Assembly (NCBI GenBank): GCA_002320935.1 | Contig: DCLG01000018.1 | Coordinates: 1 to 6,482 of the forward strand | Source: Pedobacter sp. UBA1654 | Lineage (GTDB): Bacteria > Bacteroidota > Bacteroidia > Sphingobacteriales > Sphingobacteriaceae | DNA length: 6,482 nt | Reading direction: 5' to 3' | In this document: one piece after another, positions 1 to 5,978 of the stretch | Layout of the letters: each line of letters starts with the position of its first letter | How positions within the stretch are numbered: position 1 is the stretch's first letter | Notes under the pieces: model-generated | Told to the model about the DNA's origin: nothing | Seen by the model: only the letters and a program-made list of their open reading frames with translations | Database searches by the model: none | Position numbers and translations under genes: made by a program

Positions 1-214
1 CCTGTACCAATGTTTTGATAAACCTTGCATTCTGTTCGAAACGGGTGTTGTTATCCTTGGCTTCGGTGATACGGCTTGCAATGATGTTCAGGCTGTCCTG
101 CACTGTGGGCAGACTTGGAAGTGTGTCGTTCTTTATTCTTTGTTGTGCAATGCTGGACAAGCATGCACAACAAAGATATAGCGCTATAAATAAAGACCTT
201 ATAGTCCGGTTCAT
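1..214 (-). CDS. Partial exported protein, 5' end only (runs off left edge)
   Basis: This is the first 71 codons of a minus-strand gene whose remainder lies beyond the window. It opens with a typical signal peptide: MNRTIR, then a hydrophobic stretch (about residues 8-19), then SSIAQQ, with a likely signal peptidase I cut after Ala23. A lipobox at Cys18 is possible but poor, because the -3 residue is Cys rather than Leu. The mature part seen so far is polar (residues 26-71, containing NIIASRITEAKDNN) and probably helical. Its start lies 6 bp after the thiolase stop codon on the same strand, so the two genes are very likely cotranscribed. No SD sequence is visible; the region before the start is A/T-rich. 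I do not recognise the family. A membrane or periplasmic protein is all that can be said. The signal peptide and tight spacing make the gene itself quite certain. Confidence 0.75.
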   Translation of the reverse strand, partial: MNRTIRSLFIALYLCCACLSSIAQQRIKNDTLPSLPTVQDSLNIIASRITEAKDNNTRFEQNARFIKTLVQ

Positions 215-220
215 TAAAAG

Positions 221-1414
221 TTAATTTAGGTTTTCAATAACGATTGCGCTGGCTCCGCCGCCGCCATTACAAATGCCAGCTACGCCGATCTTAGCTTGAT
301 TCTGGTTCAGCACGTTAATTAATGTGACCACAATACGAGCGCCTGAGGCACCCAACGGATGTCCCAGAGCAACTGCGCCTCCGTTAAGGTTTACCTTACT
401 GCCATCAAGTTCCAGCGCTTGGTTGTTCGCAATTGCAACCACGGAAAAAGCTTCGTTGATCTCAAAGTAGTCAACATCCTTGATGTCGATGTTACCTCGT
501 TTCAATGCTAAGGGGATAGCTTTAGAAGGTGCCGTGGTAAACCATTCAGGTGCTTGCTGTGCATCAGCATAGCTGATGATCTTCGCTAAAGGCTTCAGAC
601 CAAGTTCGACTGCTTTTTCCATGCTCATCAAAACCAATGCTGCTGCACCGTCGTTCAGTGTAGAAGCATTTGCCGCTGTAACTGTACCTTCTTTTGCAAA
701 CACGGGTTTCAGTCCCGGGATTTTATCAAATTTAACGGTGAAGGGTTCTTCATCCTGATCAATCACACTCACGTTTCCTTTTCGGTCTTTGCTTTCGATC
801 GGAACAATCTCTGTTTTAAATTTACCCGACTCCGTTGCCGCCTGTGCGCGTTGGTAAGATGCAATCGCATATTCGTCCTGTGCTGCTCTGGAAATCTCAC
901 AAGTGCTGGCACAAAGTTCGGCCGCGGAACCCATGTGATAATCATTGTAAACATCCCAGAGACCATCCTTTACCAGGCCGTCCGTAAGTTGTCCATGACC
1001 TAAGCGGTAACCTGTTCTAGCTTTATCCAAATAGAAGGGTACATTACTCATACTCTCCATGCCGCCTGCAACAATAACATCCTGTTCGCCTAAAGCAATA
1101 CTTTGGGCAGCCAGCATAATTGCCTTTGTACCAGATGCGCAAACCTTATTTATAGTTGTTGCCGGAAGATCATGCAACCCGGCATTTTTTGCAGCTTGGG
1201 TAGCTGGTGCCTGGCCTAAATTGGCAGATAAAACATTACCCATATAGACTTCCTGTACATCTTCGGACTTAATACCTGCTCTTTCAATAGCAGCTTTAAT
1301 TGCGAAACCGCCTAACTGACTGGCGGAGAATCCTGCTAAATTACCCCCAAATGCACCAATTGGTGTTCTAACTGCAGATACTATAACGACTTCTTTCATT
1401 TTGTTCATATTCAT
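221..1414 (-). CDS. atoB: Acetyl-CoA acetyltransferase (biosynthetic thiolase)
   Basis: A 397-residue, full-length type II thiolase. It catalyses the reversible condensation of two acetyl-CoA to acetoacetyl-CoA in the cytoplasm, serving ketone-body/butyrate metabolism, isoprenoid precursors or short-chain fatty acid breakdown. All family signatures are visible: the acyl-accepting cysteine in NKVCASG (Cys92), GGMESMSN (117-124), NEAF (320-323), the [16 protein letters not shown] block with His352, and the second catalytic cysteine in ICNGGGGAS (Cys382). The blocks [16 protein letters not shown] and [16 protein letters not shown] resemble mitochondrial ACAT1 and bacterial AtoB/PhaA more than long-chain FadA, favouring acetoacetyl-CoA as substrate. 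Three in-frame Met codons (1, 3 and 6) leave the start uncertain by up to 15 bp; Met6 directly precedes the conserved [14 protein letters not shown]. An exported protein follows 6 bp downstream. No fadB-like partner is in view, so the physiological direction cannot be decided. The symbol is by family resemblance. Confidence 0.95.
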   Translation of the reverse strand: MNMNKMKEVVIVSAVRTPIGAFGGNLAGFSASQLGGFAIKAAIERAGIKSEDVQEVYMGNVLSANLGQAPATQAAKNAGLHDLPATTINKVCASGTKAIMLAAQSIALGEQDVIVAGGMESMSNVPFYLDKARTGYRLGHGQLTDGLVKDGLWDVYNDYHMGSAAELCASTCEISRAAQDEYAIASYQRAQAATESGKFKTEIVPIESKDRKGNVSVIDQDEEPFTVKFDKIPGLKPVFAKEGTVTAANASTLNDGAAALVLMSMEKAVELGLKPLAKIISYADAQQAPEWFTTAPSKAIPLALKRGNIDIKDVDYFEINEAFSVVAIANNQALELDGSKVNLNGGAVALGHPLGASGARIVVTLINVLNQNQAKIGVAGICNGGGGASAIVIENLN

Positions 1415-1429
1415 TTTGGTGATGAAGTG

Positions 1430-1474
1430 ATCCTGATCTCGGTTATTCTGTTTTTTAAATTAAAAGATCAGGAT
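1430..1474. repeat. Perfect 10-bp inverted repeat in thiolase leader
   Basis: ATCCTGATCT (1430-1439) and AGATCAGGAT (1465-1474) are exact reverse complements separated by 25 A/T-rich bases. The near arm ends 15 bp before the thiolase start codon, and the repeat lies downstream of the predicted promoter, so it would be in the mRNA leader. It could act as a hairpin near the ribosome entry site or as a two-half-site operator. Neither role is shown by the sequence alone. Confidence 0.5.
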
Positions 1475-1506
1475 AATTTCGTGGTTGTTTATATAAATGG
1501 TTCTTA

Positions 1507-1537
1507 CAAAGTTAGCAAAATAAGCGAAGTAAGGCAA
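1507..1537 (-). promoter_or_regulatory. Predicted Bacteroidota-type promoter for thiolase operon
   Basis: Read on the minus strand, TAACTTTG (1507-1514) matches the Bacteroidota -7 consensus TAnnTTTG exactly. A TTG -33 element (1535-1537, in GCATTGCC) lies 20 bp upstream, which is the usual spacing. Transcription would begin near 1501, giving a leader of about 87 nt that contains the inverted repeat at 1430-1474. No equally good promoter is seen for the divergent gene at 1600; TAATTTCG at 1474-1481 is a 7/8 match without a clear -33. Confidence 0.5.
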
Positions 1538-1599
1538 TGCCGGGAAGCTATCGAAAACCTTTTCAGGAGCGACTTGTTTTAAAAACTTTCGAATGATAT

Positions 1600-2334
1600 A
1601 TGGTTCAAAAACTACTTTTACTTCTGCTCTTAATGTCTGCAGGTGTCAAAGCCTCTGCTCAGTTCACGGATAGTACACAATATTTGTTCGGCTATGCATT
1701 TACCGGTTCAATCAATAAAACTGATGATGGAACCGCCAATCTATTGAACAATGCTGTGAAGCTGGGCATGAAGAAAAAAAGTATATCTATGAACTTTAAC
1801 AATGCTTATGTATTCGGTAAGCAAAACGGTCAGTTAACAAATGACGATTTCTCGTCAGCCTTCGACATAAACCTTTACAAGACCTTTCCACATTTTAATT
1901 ACTGGGGTTTAGCTAATTTTAATAAAAGTTTTTCCCTGAAGATCAATCAGCAATATCTGGCTGGAATAGGCATCGCCTACAATATTATAGATAAAGAAAA
2001 TGCCTATCTGAATGTAAGCGACGGTGTGCTCGTAGATCATAGTGACCTGGTACTTGAAGACGGAACAGCAGACAAGTACGAAACCCTTAGGACTTCATTC
2101 CGCTTTAATTACAACTTTGTAATAAAAAGCAAAATTGTTTTCAATGGATCTAACTTCATTCAAAATTCCCTTTCAAATAAGAATGACTTCAACATCCGAA
2201 CGACCAACCGGCTCGGCTTAAAGTTTAACAAGTGGCTGAATTTAAATGCGCAGCTGGACTATAACAGGGTTAACCGCAATAATCGCGAGAATTTATTGCT
2301 AAGCTATGGACTAAGTTTCGAACGTTATTTCTAA
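1600..2334 (+). CDS. DUF481-like outer-membrane beta-barrel protein
   Basis: A 244-residue predicted outer-membrane protein. It starts with a clear signal peptide, MVQK followed by a run of leucines and ending ASA-Q, with cleavage after Ala20. The mature chain alternates hydrophobic and polar residues with many Tyr, Phe and Asn, as in beta-strands, and ends in an aromatic C-terminal signature (GLSFERYF) of the kind used for barrel insertion. The order of features fits DUF481 (the family of E. coli YdiY): an early strand pair, then YWGLANFNKSF, then a GIGIAYNI strand and a LNVSDGV strand. The function of this family is not established; members have been called salt- or stress-associated outer-membrane proteins. 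The start at 1600 is the only sensible one; an upstream ATG at 1593 is out of frame. It diverges from the thiolase operon and is followed 80 bp later by a small acidic gene on the same strand. Confidence 0.75.
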   Translation: MVQKLLLLLLLMSAGVKASAQFTDSTQYLFGYAFTGSINKTDDGTANLLNNAVKLGMKKKSISMNFNNAYVFGKQNGQLTNDDFSSAFDINLYKTFPHFNYWGLANFNKSFSLKINQQYLAGIGIAYNIIDKENAYLNVSDGVLVDHSDLVLEDGTADKYETLRTSFRFNYNFVIKSKIVFNGSNFIQNSLSNKNDFNIRTTNRLGLKFNKWLNLNAQLDYNRVNRNNRENLLLSYGLSFERYF

Positions 2335-2336
2335 GG

Positions 2337-2346
2337 TTACCGGTAA
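2337..2346. repeat. Short perfect palindrome TTACCGGTAA after the DUF481 gene
   Basis: TTACCGGTAA is its own reverse complement and begins 3 bp after the DUF481-like stop codon. It has no spacer and no T-tract, so it is not a terminator. It may be a protein-binding site or chance. Confidence 0.25.
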
Positions 2347-2414
2347 GTTTCCAAACCAAGCAAACAACAATTCAGGCGCGTTGTTATAAAATGGAACCTT
2401 AAAATTAAAAGATT

Positions 2415-2690
2415 ATGGATACTCCAGAAAATAAATTACCGCTAGACGACAGCATGGGGCAGGACTTTGATGAACAATCTAGTCAGCAGGACGTACACTC
2501 AAATGGTCTGAGTGATGAATTCGTTTTGAATCAGCTTAAAGAAGACGAGGACGATAATGACGGTGTTCAAATGCCTGAGTCGGAACTATTAGAACAGGCG
2601 ATGGATTCAGCTGAGCCATCTTTCACCTTAGATCCTGATAAAGGGATCGCACCAATGCAAACCGATGAAGAAACAAACCTAAAAAGCTAA
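2415..2690 (+). CDS. Small, highly acidic, probably disordered hypothetical protein
   Basis: A 91-residue protein that I do not recognise. It has 26 Asp/Glu against 4 Lys and no Arg (net charge about -22), contains no Cys, Trp or Tyr, and is rich in Ser and Gln. It has no signal peptide or membrane segment. A KEDEDDNDG run near residues 42-50 and a short amphipathic SELLEQAMDSA segment are the only visible landmarks. The composition points to an intrinsically disordered cytoplasmic protein. The gene has a clean ATG, a proper stop and an A/T-rich upstream region without SD (AAAATTAAAAGATT). It could be cotranscribed with the DUF481-like gene 80 bp upstream, since no convincing promoter is seen between them. 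A second acidic protein of almost the same size is encoded at 5685-5969; similarity between them is in composition, not in alignable sequence. Confidence 0.7.
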   Translation: MDTPENKLPLDDSMGQDFDEQSSQQDVHSNGLSDEFVLNQLKEDEDDNDGVQMPESELLEQAMDSAEPSFTLDPDKGIAPMQTDEETNLKS

Positions 2691-2769
2691 GCCTGAGAGC
2701 AGCATACCGATAGGCTGCATATGGCTTTGGTAATCAGACATAGCAACACCAGAACAAACACAGACATAA

Positions 2770-2852
2770 TCCACATCAAACACACATTTGGTGTGGGTTT
2801 GATGTGGGTTTCATGTGGGGTTGATGTGGATTTGATCTGCGATTGATCCGAA
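2770..2852. repeat. Array of 11-bp tandem units plus one inverted copy
   Basis: Six consecutive 11-bp units run from 2787 to 2852 with consensus TTTGATGTGGG. Unit 2 (2798-2808) is exact, units 1 and 3 have one mismatch, units 4 and 5 have two, and unit 6 is strongly degenerate. Just upstream, CCACATCAAA (2771-2780) is the exact reverse complement of TTTGATGTGG. It could pair with unit 1 (one G-U, 6-nt loop) or with later units in alternative registers. The array lies between the acidic gene (ends 2690) and the terminator at 2897-2931, so it is non-coding. The 11-bp period is close to one helical turn and not a multiple of three. Confidence 0.75.
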
Positions 2853-2892
2853 ACTGTCTACAAAAGTTGCCGCTACTAACGCAGGTCTATTT

Positions 2893-2931
2893 AAAAAAAG
2901 AGGGACACCTGATGATCAGATGTCCCTCTTT
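2893..2931 (-). terminator. Rho-independent terminator of the GNAT-like gene
   Basis: An 11-bp perfect stem, AAAGAGGGACA (2897-2907) with TGTCCCTCTTT (2921-2931), continues after one mismatch into a 4-bp inner stem (CTGA/TCAG) with a 3-nt loop. Read on the minus strand it ends in seven T residues (2893-2899), a proper U-tract, and lies 20 bp after the stop codon at 2951. On the plus strand only three T follow, so termination of the acidic-protein transcript there would be weaker. Confidence 0.85.
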
Positions 2932-2950
2932 AGTTGATGTTTAAATATAT

Positions 2951-4069
2951 TTAAGCGATCGCCTTTTCGTAAATACGGTAGCGTTTATAAGGTGTTCCTT
3001 TTATGGCAATAATCGCGTTATTTACCATTTCATTATGCTCAAGGGTCCAACCTGCTTCCGCATACTCAAGACCTTTCTTCCTGTAAGATTTGATGATAGA
3101 TCCATAGATACATGCTTCAATGCCCATCTTACGGTAACCATCAACAACTCCCAATAGCAAGATGCGAATGCCTTTGATCTTCTTTTTGCCCAGTAGCAGT
3201 TTAAAGATTCCCGTTGGAAGCAATCGACCTCTTTTGATTTTAATGAGAATTTCATTTAAGTCTGGTATGGCGGCACCGAAGCCGACTACCTTGCCGTGCT
3301 GTTCCGCAATGAAACAGAAATCCGGGTCAAGGATCAGCTTCAGATCTTTCGCTTGATAATCATATTCTTCATCGTTCAATGGTACAAAACCAAGATTCTT
3401 ATCCCAGGCTTTGTTATAGACCTCTCTTAAAGCTTCAGCTTCCTGCTTAAAGTTTTTCATGTTGATCTTGCGGATTATAATGTCATTCCGCTGCAGTCGT
3501 TCCTCCAGACGATCCATAAGCTTTACGGACCGGTCATCGTAGTTTTCACCGTTCCATTTCCAGGCCAGCAAGTCTACTTTTTTCGACAGATTCCAGTTTT
3601 CCAGTAAAGTAGCGTAATATGCTGCGTTATATGGCATCATCACCACCGGCGGAGAATCAAAGCCCTCAATCAATAATCCACAAGATTCGTTCGTGGAGAA
3701 ATTTACCGGACCTATGATGGTTGCCAATCCTTTTTCCAGGAGCCAGGCCTTGGCTTGTTCAAGCAGCATGTTGGCGCTTTCCTGATCATTTATACAATCG
3801 AAAAATCCATAAAATCCATCATTCTTCTCATTAAACGCATTATGTGCCGTATTATGGATGGCAGCTATGCGTCCGGTAATCTTATCTCCATCGAATAAAA
3901 GGAAGCACTGAAGAGAAGAATGCTTGTGAAAAGGATGCGTTGTTAACAGATCCCGCTGTGCAATAAACAATTCTGGAACATAGTTGGGATCGTGCTGATA
4001 TAGATCATGTGGAAAATCTATAAAGGCTTTTAGTTCGCCTTTTGATTTTACCGGTACTACTTTCTTCAT
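2951..4069 (-). CDS. GNAT-fold acyltransferase-like protein (YghO-like)
   Basis: A 372-residue cytoplasmic protein, about twice the size of a simple GNAT enzyme. The N-terminal half (about 1-170) has a family signature around residues 119-152: IGPVNFSTNESCGLL, then EGFDSPPVVMMPYNAAYY. The C-terminal half has the GNAT acyl-CoA-binding part: beta-strands FCFIAEQHGKVVGFGAAIPD (251-270) and IRILLLGVVDGYRKMGIEAC (301-320), in which YRKMGIE stands at the usual pyrophosphate-binding loop. It ends in EAGWTLEHNEMVNNAI and YKRYRIYEK, both typical of this group. The protein resembles the large GNAT-like family containing E. coli YghO. Acyl-CoA-dependent N-acyl transfer is likely; the acceptor is unknown. 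A distant relationship to bacterial ceramide synthase is possible (see findings). It diverges from the DNA glycosylase gene across 66 bp and has its own terminator, so it is probably monocistronic. No strong promoter is seen; TAACTTAG at 4092-4099 is a 7/8 match to a -7 element. Confidence 0.8.
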   Translation of the reverse strand: MKKVVPVKSKGELKAFIDFPHDLYQHDPNYVPELFIAQRDLLTTHPFHKHSSLQCFLLFDGDKITGRIAAIHNTAHNAFNEKNDGFYGFFDCINDQESANMLLEQAKAWLLEKGLATIIGPVNFSTNESCGLLIEGFDSPPVVMMPYNAAYYATLLENWNLSKKVDLLAWKWNGENYDDRSVKLMDRLEERLQRNDIIIRKINMKNFKQEAEALREVYNKAWDKNLGFVPLNDEEYDYQAKDLKLILDPDFCFIAEQHGKVVGFGAAIPDLNEILIKIKRGRLLPTGIFKLLLGKKKIKGIRILLLGVVDGYRKMGIEACIYGSIIKSYRKKGLEYAEAGWTLEHNEMVNNAIIAIKGTPYKRYRIYEKAIA

Positions 4070-4076
4070 TAGATTC

Positions 4077-4109
4077 TTTGTATTTTAGGACTAAGTTAGT
4101 CTATTTATT
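4077..4109 (+). promoter_or_regulatory. Weak candidate promoter with palindrome upstream of the glycosylase gene
   Basis: TTTG (4077-4080) and TATTTATT (4102-4109, 6/8 to TAnnTTTG) are separated by 21 bp. The spacer contains GACTAAGTTAGTC (4089-4101), a 13-bp perfect palindrome with a single central base. A regulator bound there could control both divergent genes. The promoter match is weak; the palindrome is certain. Confidence 0.3.
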
Positions 4110-4135
4110 TAAAATCATTATAATCAGCGCATCAT

Positions 4136-4915
4136 ATGCCAGAGCTTCCAGACTTGCATGCTTTCAGTCAAAATCTCCAGCGGCGCCTCGCCGGAAGGCA
4201 AGTTCAAGCTTTGGTGTTGAATTCCAGGAAGTCGAATGTGACTGCCGAAGAGCTGGAAAAGGTGCTGATAGGACAACGTATAAAATCGGTCTACCGGGAA
4301 GGCAAACAGTTACGATTGAAATTTTCCGGCGAAGTCCTGCTTGGACTTCATTTGATGCTCCACGGTGAATTGCATATCGTTCAACATGATGAGTCTGTGA
4401 AGTTTAGCATGCTGGAACTTAATTTCGATACTAAAGAAAAGTTTGTGTTGTCCGATTTTCAAAGACAGGCAAGGCCAATATTAAACCCGGAACCTTCCGA
4501 AGTGCCTGATGCGCTATCAGATACGCTTAATTTCGAATATCTTAAGTCCTTACTTTCCGGAAAGAAAGCAATCATCAAAAATGTGCTTTTAGATCAGGAT
4601 GCAATTAGGGGAATCGGCAATGCATACGCTGATGAAATTCTTTGGCATGCCAGAATATCTCCATATTCTGTTAGTACTGCACTGCCCGATGCAGCTTTGC
4701 GAACGCTTGAAAAATCTATTAAAAAGGTGCTTGAACGTGCAATTCAGAACATTCTAGATGAGCAGCCGGAGATCATATCTGGTGAATTGCGCAACTTTAT
4801 GGACATTCACCAATCAAAAAAGCAGGAAAGTCCAACCGGGCACCAGATTGAAATGAAAAAAAATGGTGCACGCAAAACGTATTTTACAGACGAGCAGATA
4901 TTATATCATCTGTAA
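4136..4915 (+). CDS. Fpg/Nei-family DNA glycosylase with zincless finger
   Basis: A 259-residue base-excision repair enzyme that would excise oxidised bases and cleave the abasic site. The N-terminus MPELPD carries the catalytic Pro2 and Glu3; the usual Glu6 is Asp. The hairpin lysine is kept in REGKQL (Lys57), as is the HLMLHGEL block (72-79) with Met74 at the void-filling position. The helix-two-turn-helix motif is clear: DQDAIRGIGNAYADEILWHA (153-172), with Asn162. The C-terminal finger is unusual. The protein has no cysteine anywhere, yet the finger outline remains (IHQSKKQESPTGHQIEMKK, then NGARKTYFTDEQ), including Arg246 where Fpg has its phosphate-contacting arginine. This is the zincless-finger arrangement known in NEIL1 and plant Fpg. 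The DxRRFG loop is replaced by DFQRQA (107-112), so substrate preference may differ from classical Fpg. There is no SD before the start. Fpg or Nei type cannot be decided. Confidence 0.9.
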   Translation: MPELPDLHAFSQNLQRRLAGRQVQALVLNSRKSNVTAEELEKVLIGQRIKSVYREGKQLRLKFSGEVLLGLHLMLHGELHIVQHDESVKFSMLELNFDTKEKFVLSDFQRQARPILNPEPSEVPDALSDTLNFEYLKSLLSGKKAIIKNVLLDQDAIRGIGNAYADEILWHARISPYSVSTALPDAALRTLEKSIKKVLERAIQNILDEQPEIISGELRNFMDIHQSKKQESPTGHQIEMKKNGARKTYFTDEQILYHL

Positions 4916-4920
4916 TATAA

Positions 4921-4984
4921 CCGAAAGGCCCCGTCAAAATCAACATTCCTACTTTAGACTGTTGATTTTGACGGGGCCTTCCGG
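4921..4984. terminator. Long perfect hairpin between convergent genes (possible bidirectional terminator)
   Basis: Arms 4925-4945 and 4960-4980 are perfectly complementary over 21 bp, with a 14-nt loop. After one mismatch, CCG/CGG adds three more pairs. The base of the stem is GC-rich (AAGGCCCCGTC) and its apex A/T-rich. It lies 6 bp after the glycosylase stop and 42 bp beyond the stop of the convergent sigma factor gene, the expected place for a shared terminator. However, neither strand has a real T-tract after the stem (CCTTCCGG on plus, CCTTTCGG on minus), so it is not a standard rho-independent terminator. Confidence 0.55.
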
Positions 4985-5025
4985 TATTGAAGATGGTTTT
5001 CCAATTGCCTGAGGTTTAAGCAGGA

Positions 5026-5553
5026 TTAATCTACCGTTTCATGCATGTTTTCAGCATAGACCTTTAACCTTGACTTCAGAATTTGTCTTGCTAAATGTAT
5101 TCTTGTTTTTACCGTGCCGATCGGAATATTAAGCATCTCCGCAATTTCCTGGTATTTGTATCCCTCAAAGTATTTTACGAATGGGGTGTAGTATTCTGGT
5201 TGTAGTTTAGATAGAATTTTATTGATATCATCGGTCACAAACTTGCTGTTACAAGCATTCGATTCCGCATTATTCGAAAGATTCTGATTGCTGATTTCGT
5301 CCGTTTGAACGATAACGTTTTCTTTCCTTTTAATTCTTCTGTATTCGTTTATATAAGTGTTCTTTAAAATGGTAAATAGCCAGCCACGTAAATTAGTTCC
5401 TTGTTTAAAAAGTCCTGAATATCGGAAAGCTTTTAACAGGGTATCCTGGACTAAATCATTGGCATCATCAATATCTTGAGTGTATTTAAGGGCAAACGCC
5501 TGAAGCGCATTCTTGTGGTCACAGATTTGTACATTGATGTCTAAATTTTTCAT
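5026..5553 (-). CDS. ECF-type RNA polymerase sigma factor
   Basis: A 175-residue extracytoplasmic-function sigma factor. Region sigma2 is visible at about residues 22-73 (DANDLVQDTLLKAF, then NLRGWLFTILKNTYINEYRR), which binds core polymerase and the -10 element. Sigma4 is at about 117-165 (LQPEYYTPFVKYFEGYKYQEIAEML, then IPIGTVKTRIHLAR), a helix-turn-helix for the -35 element. There is no sigma3, as expected. The linker at 80-110 is polar and Ser/Asn-rich. The frame stays open for 30 more codons to 5643, but the family's N-terminus fits MKNLDINVQICDHKNALQAF, so I choose the start at 5553. No anti-sigma gene is adjacent within the window, so control may be transcriptional or involve a distant partner. 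It is transcribed divergently from the acidic-protein/CinA pair, which may be part of its regulon (inference). No convincing promoter was found in the 131-bp gap. Confidence 0.9.
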   Translation of the reverse strand: MKNLDINVQICDHKNALQAFALKYTQDIDDANDLVQDTLLKAFRYSGLFKQGTNLRGWLFTILKNTYINEYRRIKRKENVIVQTDEISNQNLSNNAESNACNSKFVTDDINKILSKLQPEYYTPFVKYFEGYKYQEIAEMLNIPIGTVKTRIHLARQILKSRLKVYAENMHETVD

Positions 5554-5684
5554 AGGTTTTAATTTATAGGATGTGACAGTTTCAGAACAATCTATGTACC
5601 AAAGTATTAATACCTGGGAATATGTTTTTAAATACGGTCTCAAACTAAGTATCTGCTTTGCTGTTTATAAGTTAAACAAAAATT

Positions 5685-5969
5685 ATGACCATGGACAACG
5701 ATAATCTAAACAATCAGAACGCCGGTACGCCGGATAATGAGTCTGTAAAATTGAACAACGATGCTGATTTTGAAAATCCAAGTGTAGACCCTGGTTTTGC
5801 AGAATCCGATGATACACATAGTGAGCAAATGGAAGGTCGGGAAGATGAACGGACTGGAAATATTGACTCCAACAAAAGCATTAAAGAGATGCGTGAGGAG
5901 TTTGATGAAAATCAGGATGCTATGAATAATAAAGAAGGCGATGGTGCTTTCGACCCCACAAAGATTTAA
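5685..5969 (+). CDS. Small acidic, Asn-rich, probably disordered hypothetical protein
   Basis: A 94-residue protein that I do not recognise. It has 26 Asp/Glu against 8 Lys/Arg (net about -18), roughly 14 Asn, and no Cys, Trp or Tyr. There is no signal peptide or hydrophobic segment. A short charged helix is possible around SIKEMREEFDENQDAM (64-80); the remainder looks disordered. Two start codons are possible, 5685 and 5691 (MTMDND), with no SD for either. It ends 9 bp before the CinA-domain gene, and its stop codon overlaps that gene's SD, so the two are very probably cotranscribed and perhaps translationally coupled. It resembles the protein at 2415-2690 in size, charge and lack of aromatic Trp/Tyr and Cys. 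A hydrophilin-like protective role would fit but is not demonstrated. Confidence 0.75.
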   Translation: MTMDNDNLNNQNAGTPDNESVKLNNDADFENPSVDPGFAESDDTHSEQMEGREDERTGNIDSNKSIKEMREEFDENQDAMNNKEGDGAFDPTKI

Positions 5970-5973
5970 GGAG
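5968..5973 (+). promoter_or_regulatory. Shine-Dalgarno site of the CinA-domain gene
   Basis: AAGGAG sits 5 bp before the ATG at 5979 and overlaps the TAA stop of the preceding acidic gene (TAAGGAG). It fixes the start codon and suggests coupling of the two reading frames. Such a strong SD stands out in this window, where the other genes have A/T-rich leaders. Confidence 0.6.
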
Positions 5974-5978
5974 CGCGT

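Noticed and set aside
15..224. Plus-strand open frame of 69 codons at the left edge
   Set aside because: It is antisense to the signal-peptide gene at 1-214, has no start-region support, and the minus-strand frame has a typical exported N-terminus with operon spacing.
769..966. Minus-strand open frame inside the thiolase
   Set aside because: It lies in another frame within a fully conserved thiolase and has an Arg-rich, unstructured composition typical of a shadow.
2699..2718. Possible hairpin GCAGC/GCTGC after the acidic gene as its terminator
   Set aside because: Only a 5-bp stem with a 10-nt loop and no T-tract; not distinguishable from chance.
2771..2852. CRISPR array or plasmid-type iterons at the 11-bp repeats
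   Set aside because: The units are contiguous without spacers and far too short for CRISPR; no replication gene or DnaA-box cluster is nearby to support an origin.
4042..4368. Plus-strand frame of 108 codons overlapping the glycosylase start
   Set aside because: It overlaps both the GNAT-like gene start and the conserved MPELPD frame, and its product is Arg/Ser-rich without any family resemblance.
5554..5643. N-terminal 30-codon extension of the sigma factor
   Set aside because: The frame is open, but ECF family N-termini begin near MKNLDINVQIC; the extra residues have no family match and would use most of the divergent promoter region.
2415..5969. The two small acidic proteins as recent paralogues
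   Set aside because: Size, charge and lack of Cys/Trp/Tyr match, but I cannot align conserved motifs between them; shared composition alone does not prove homology.
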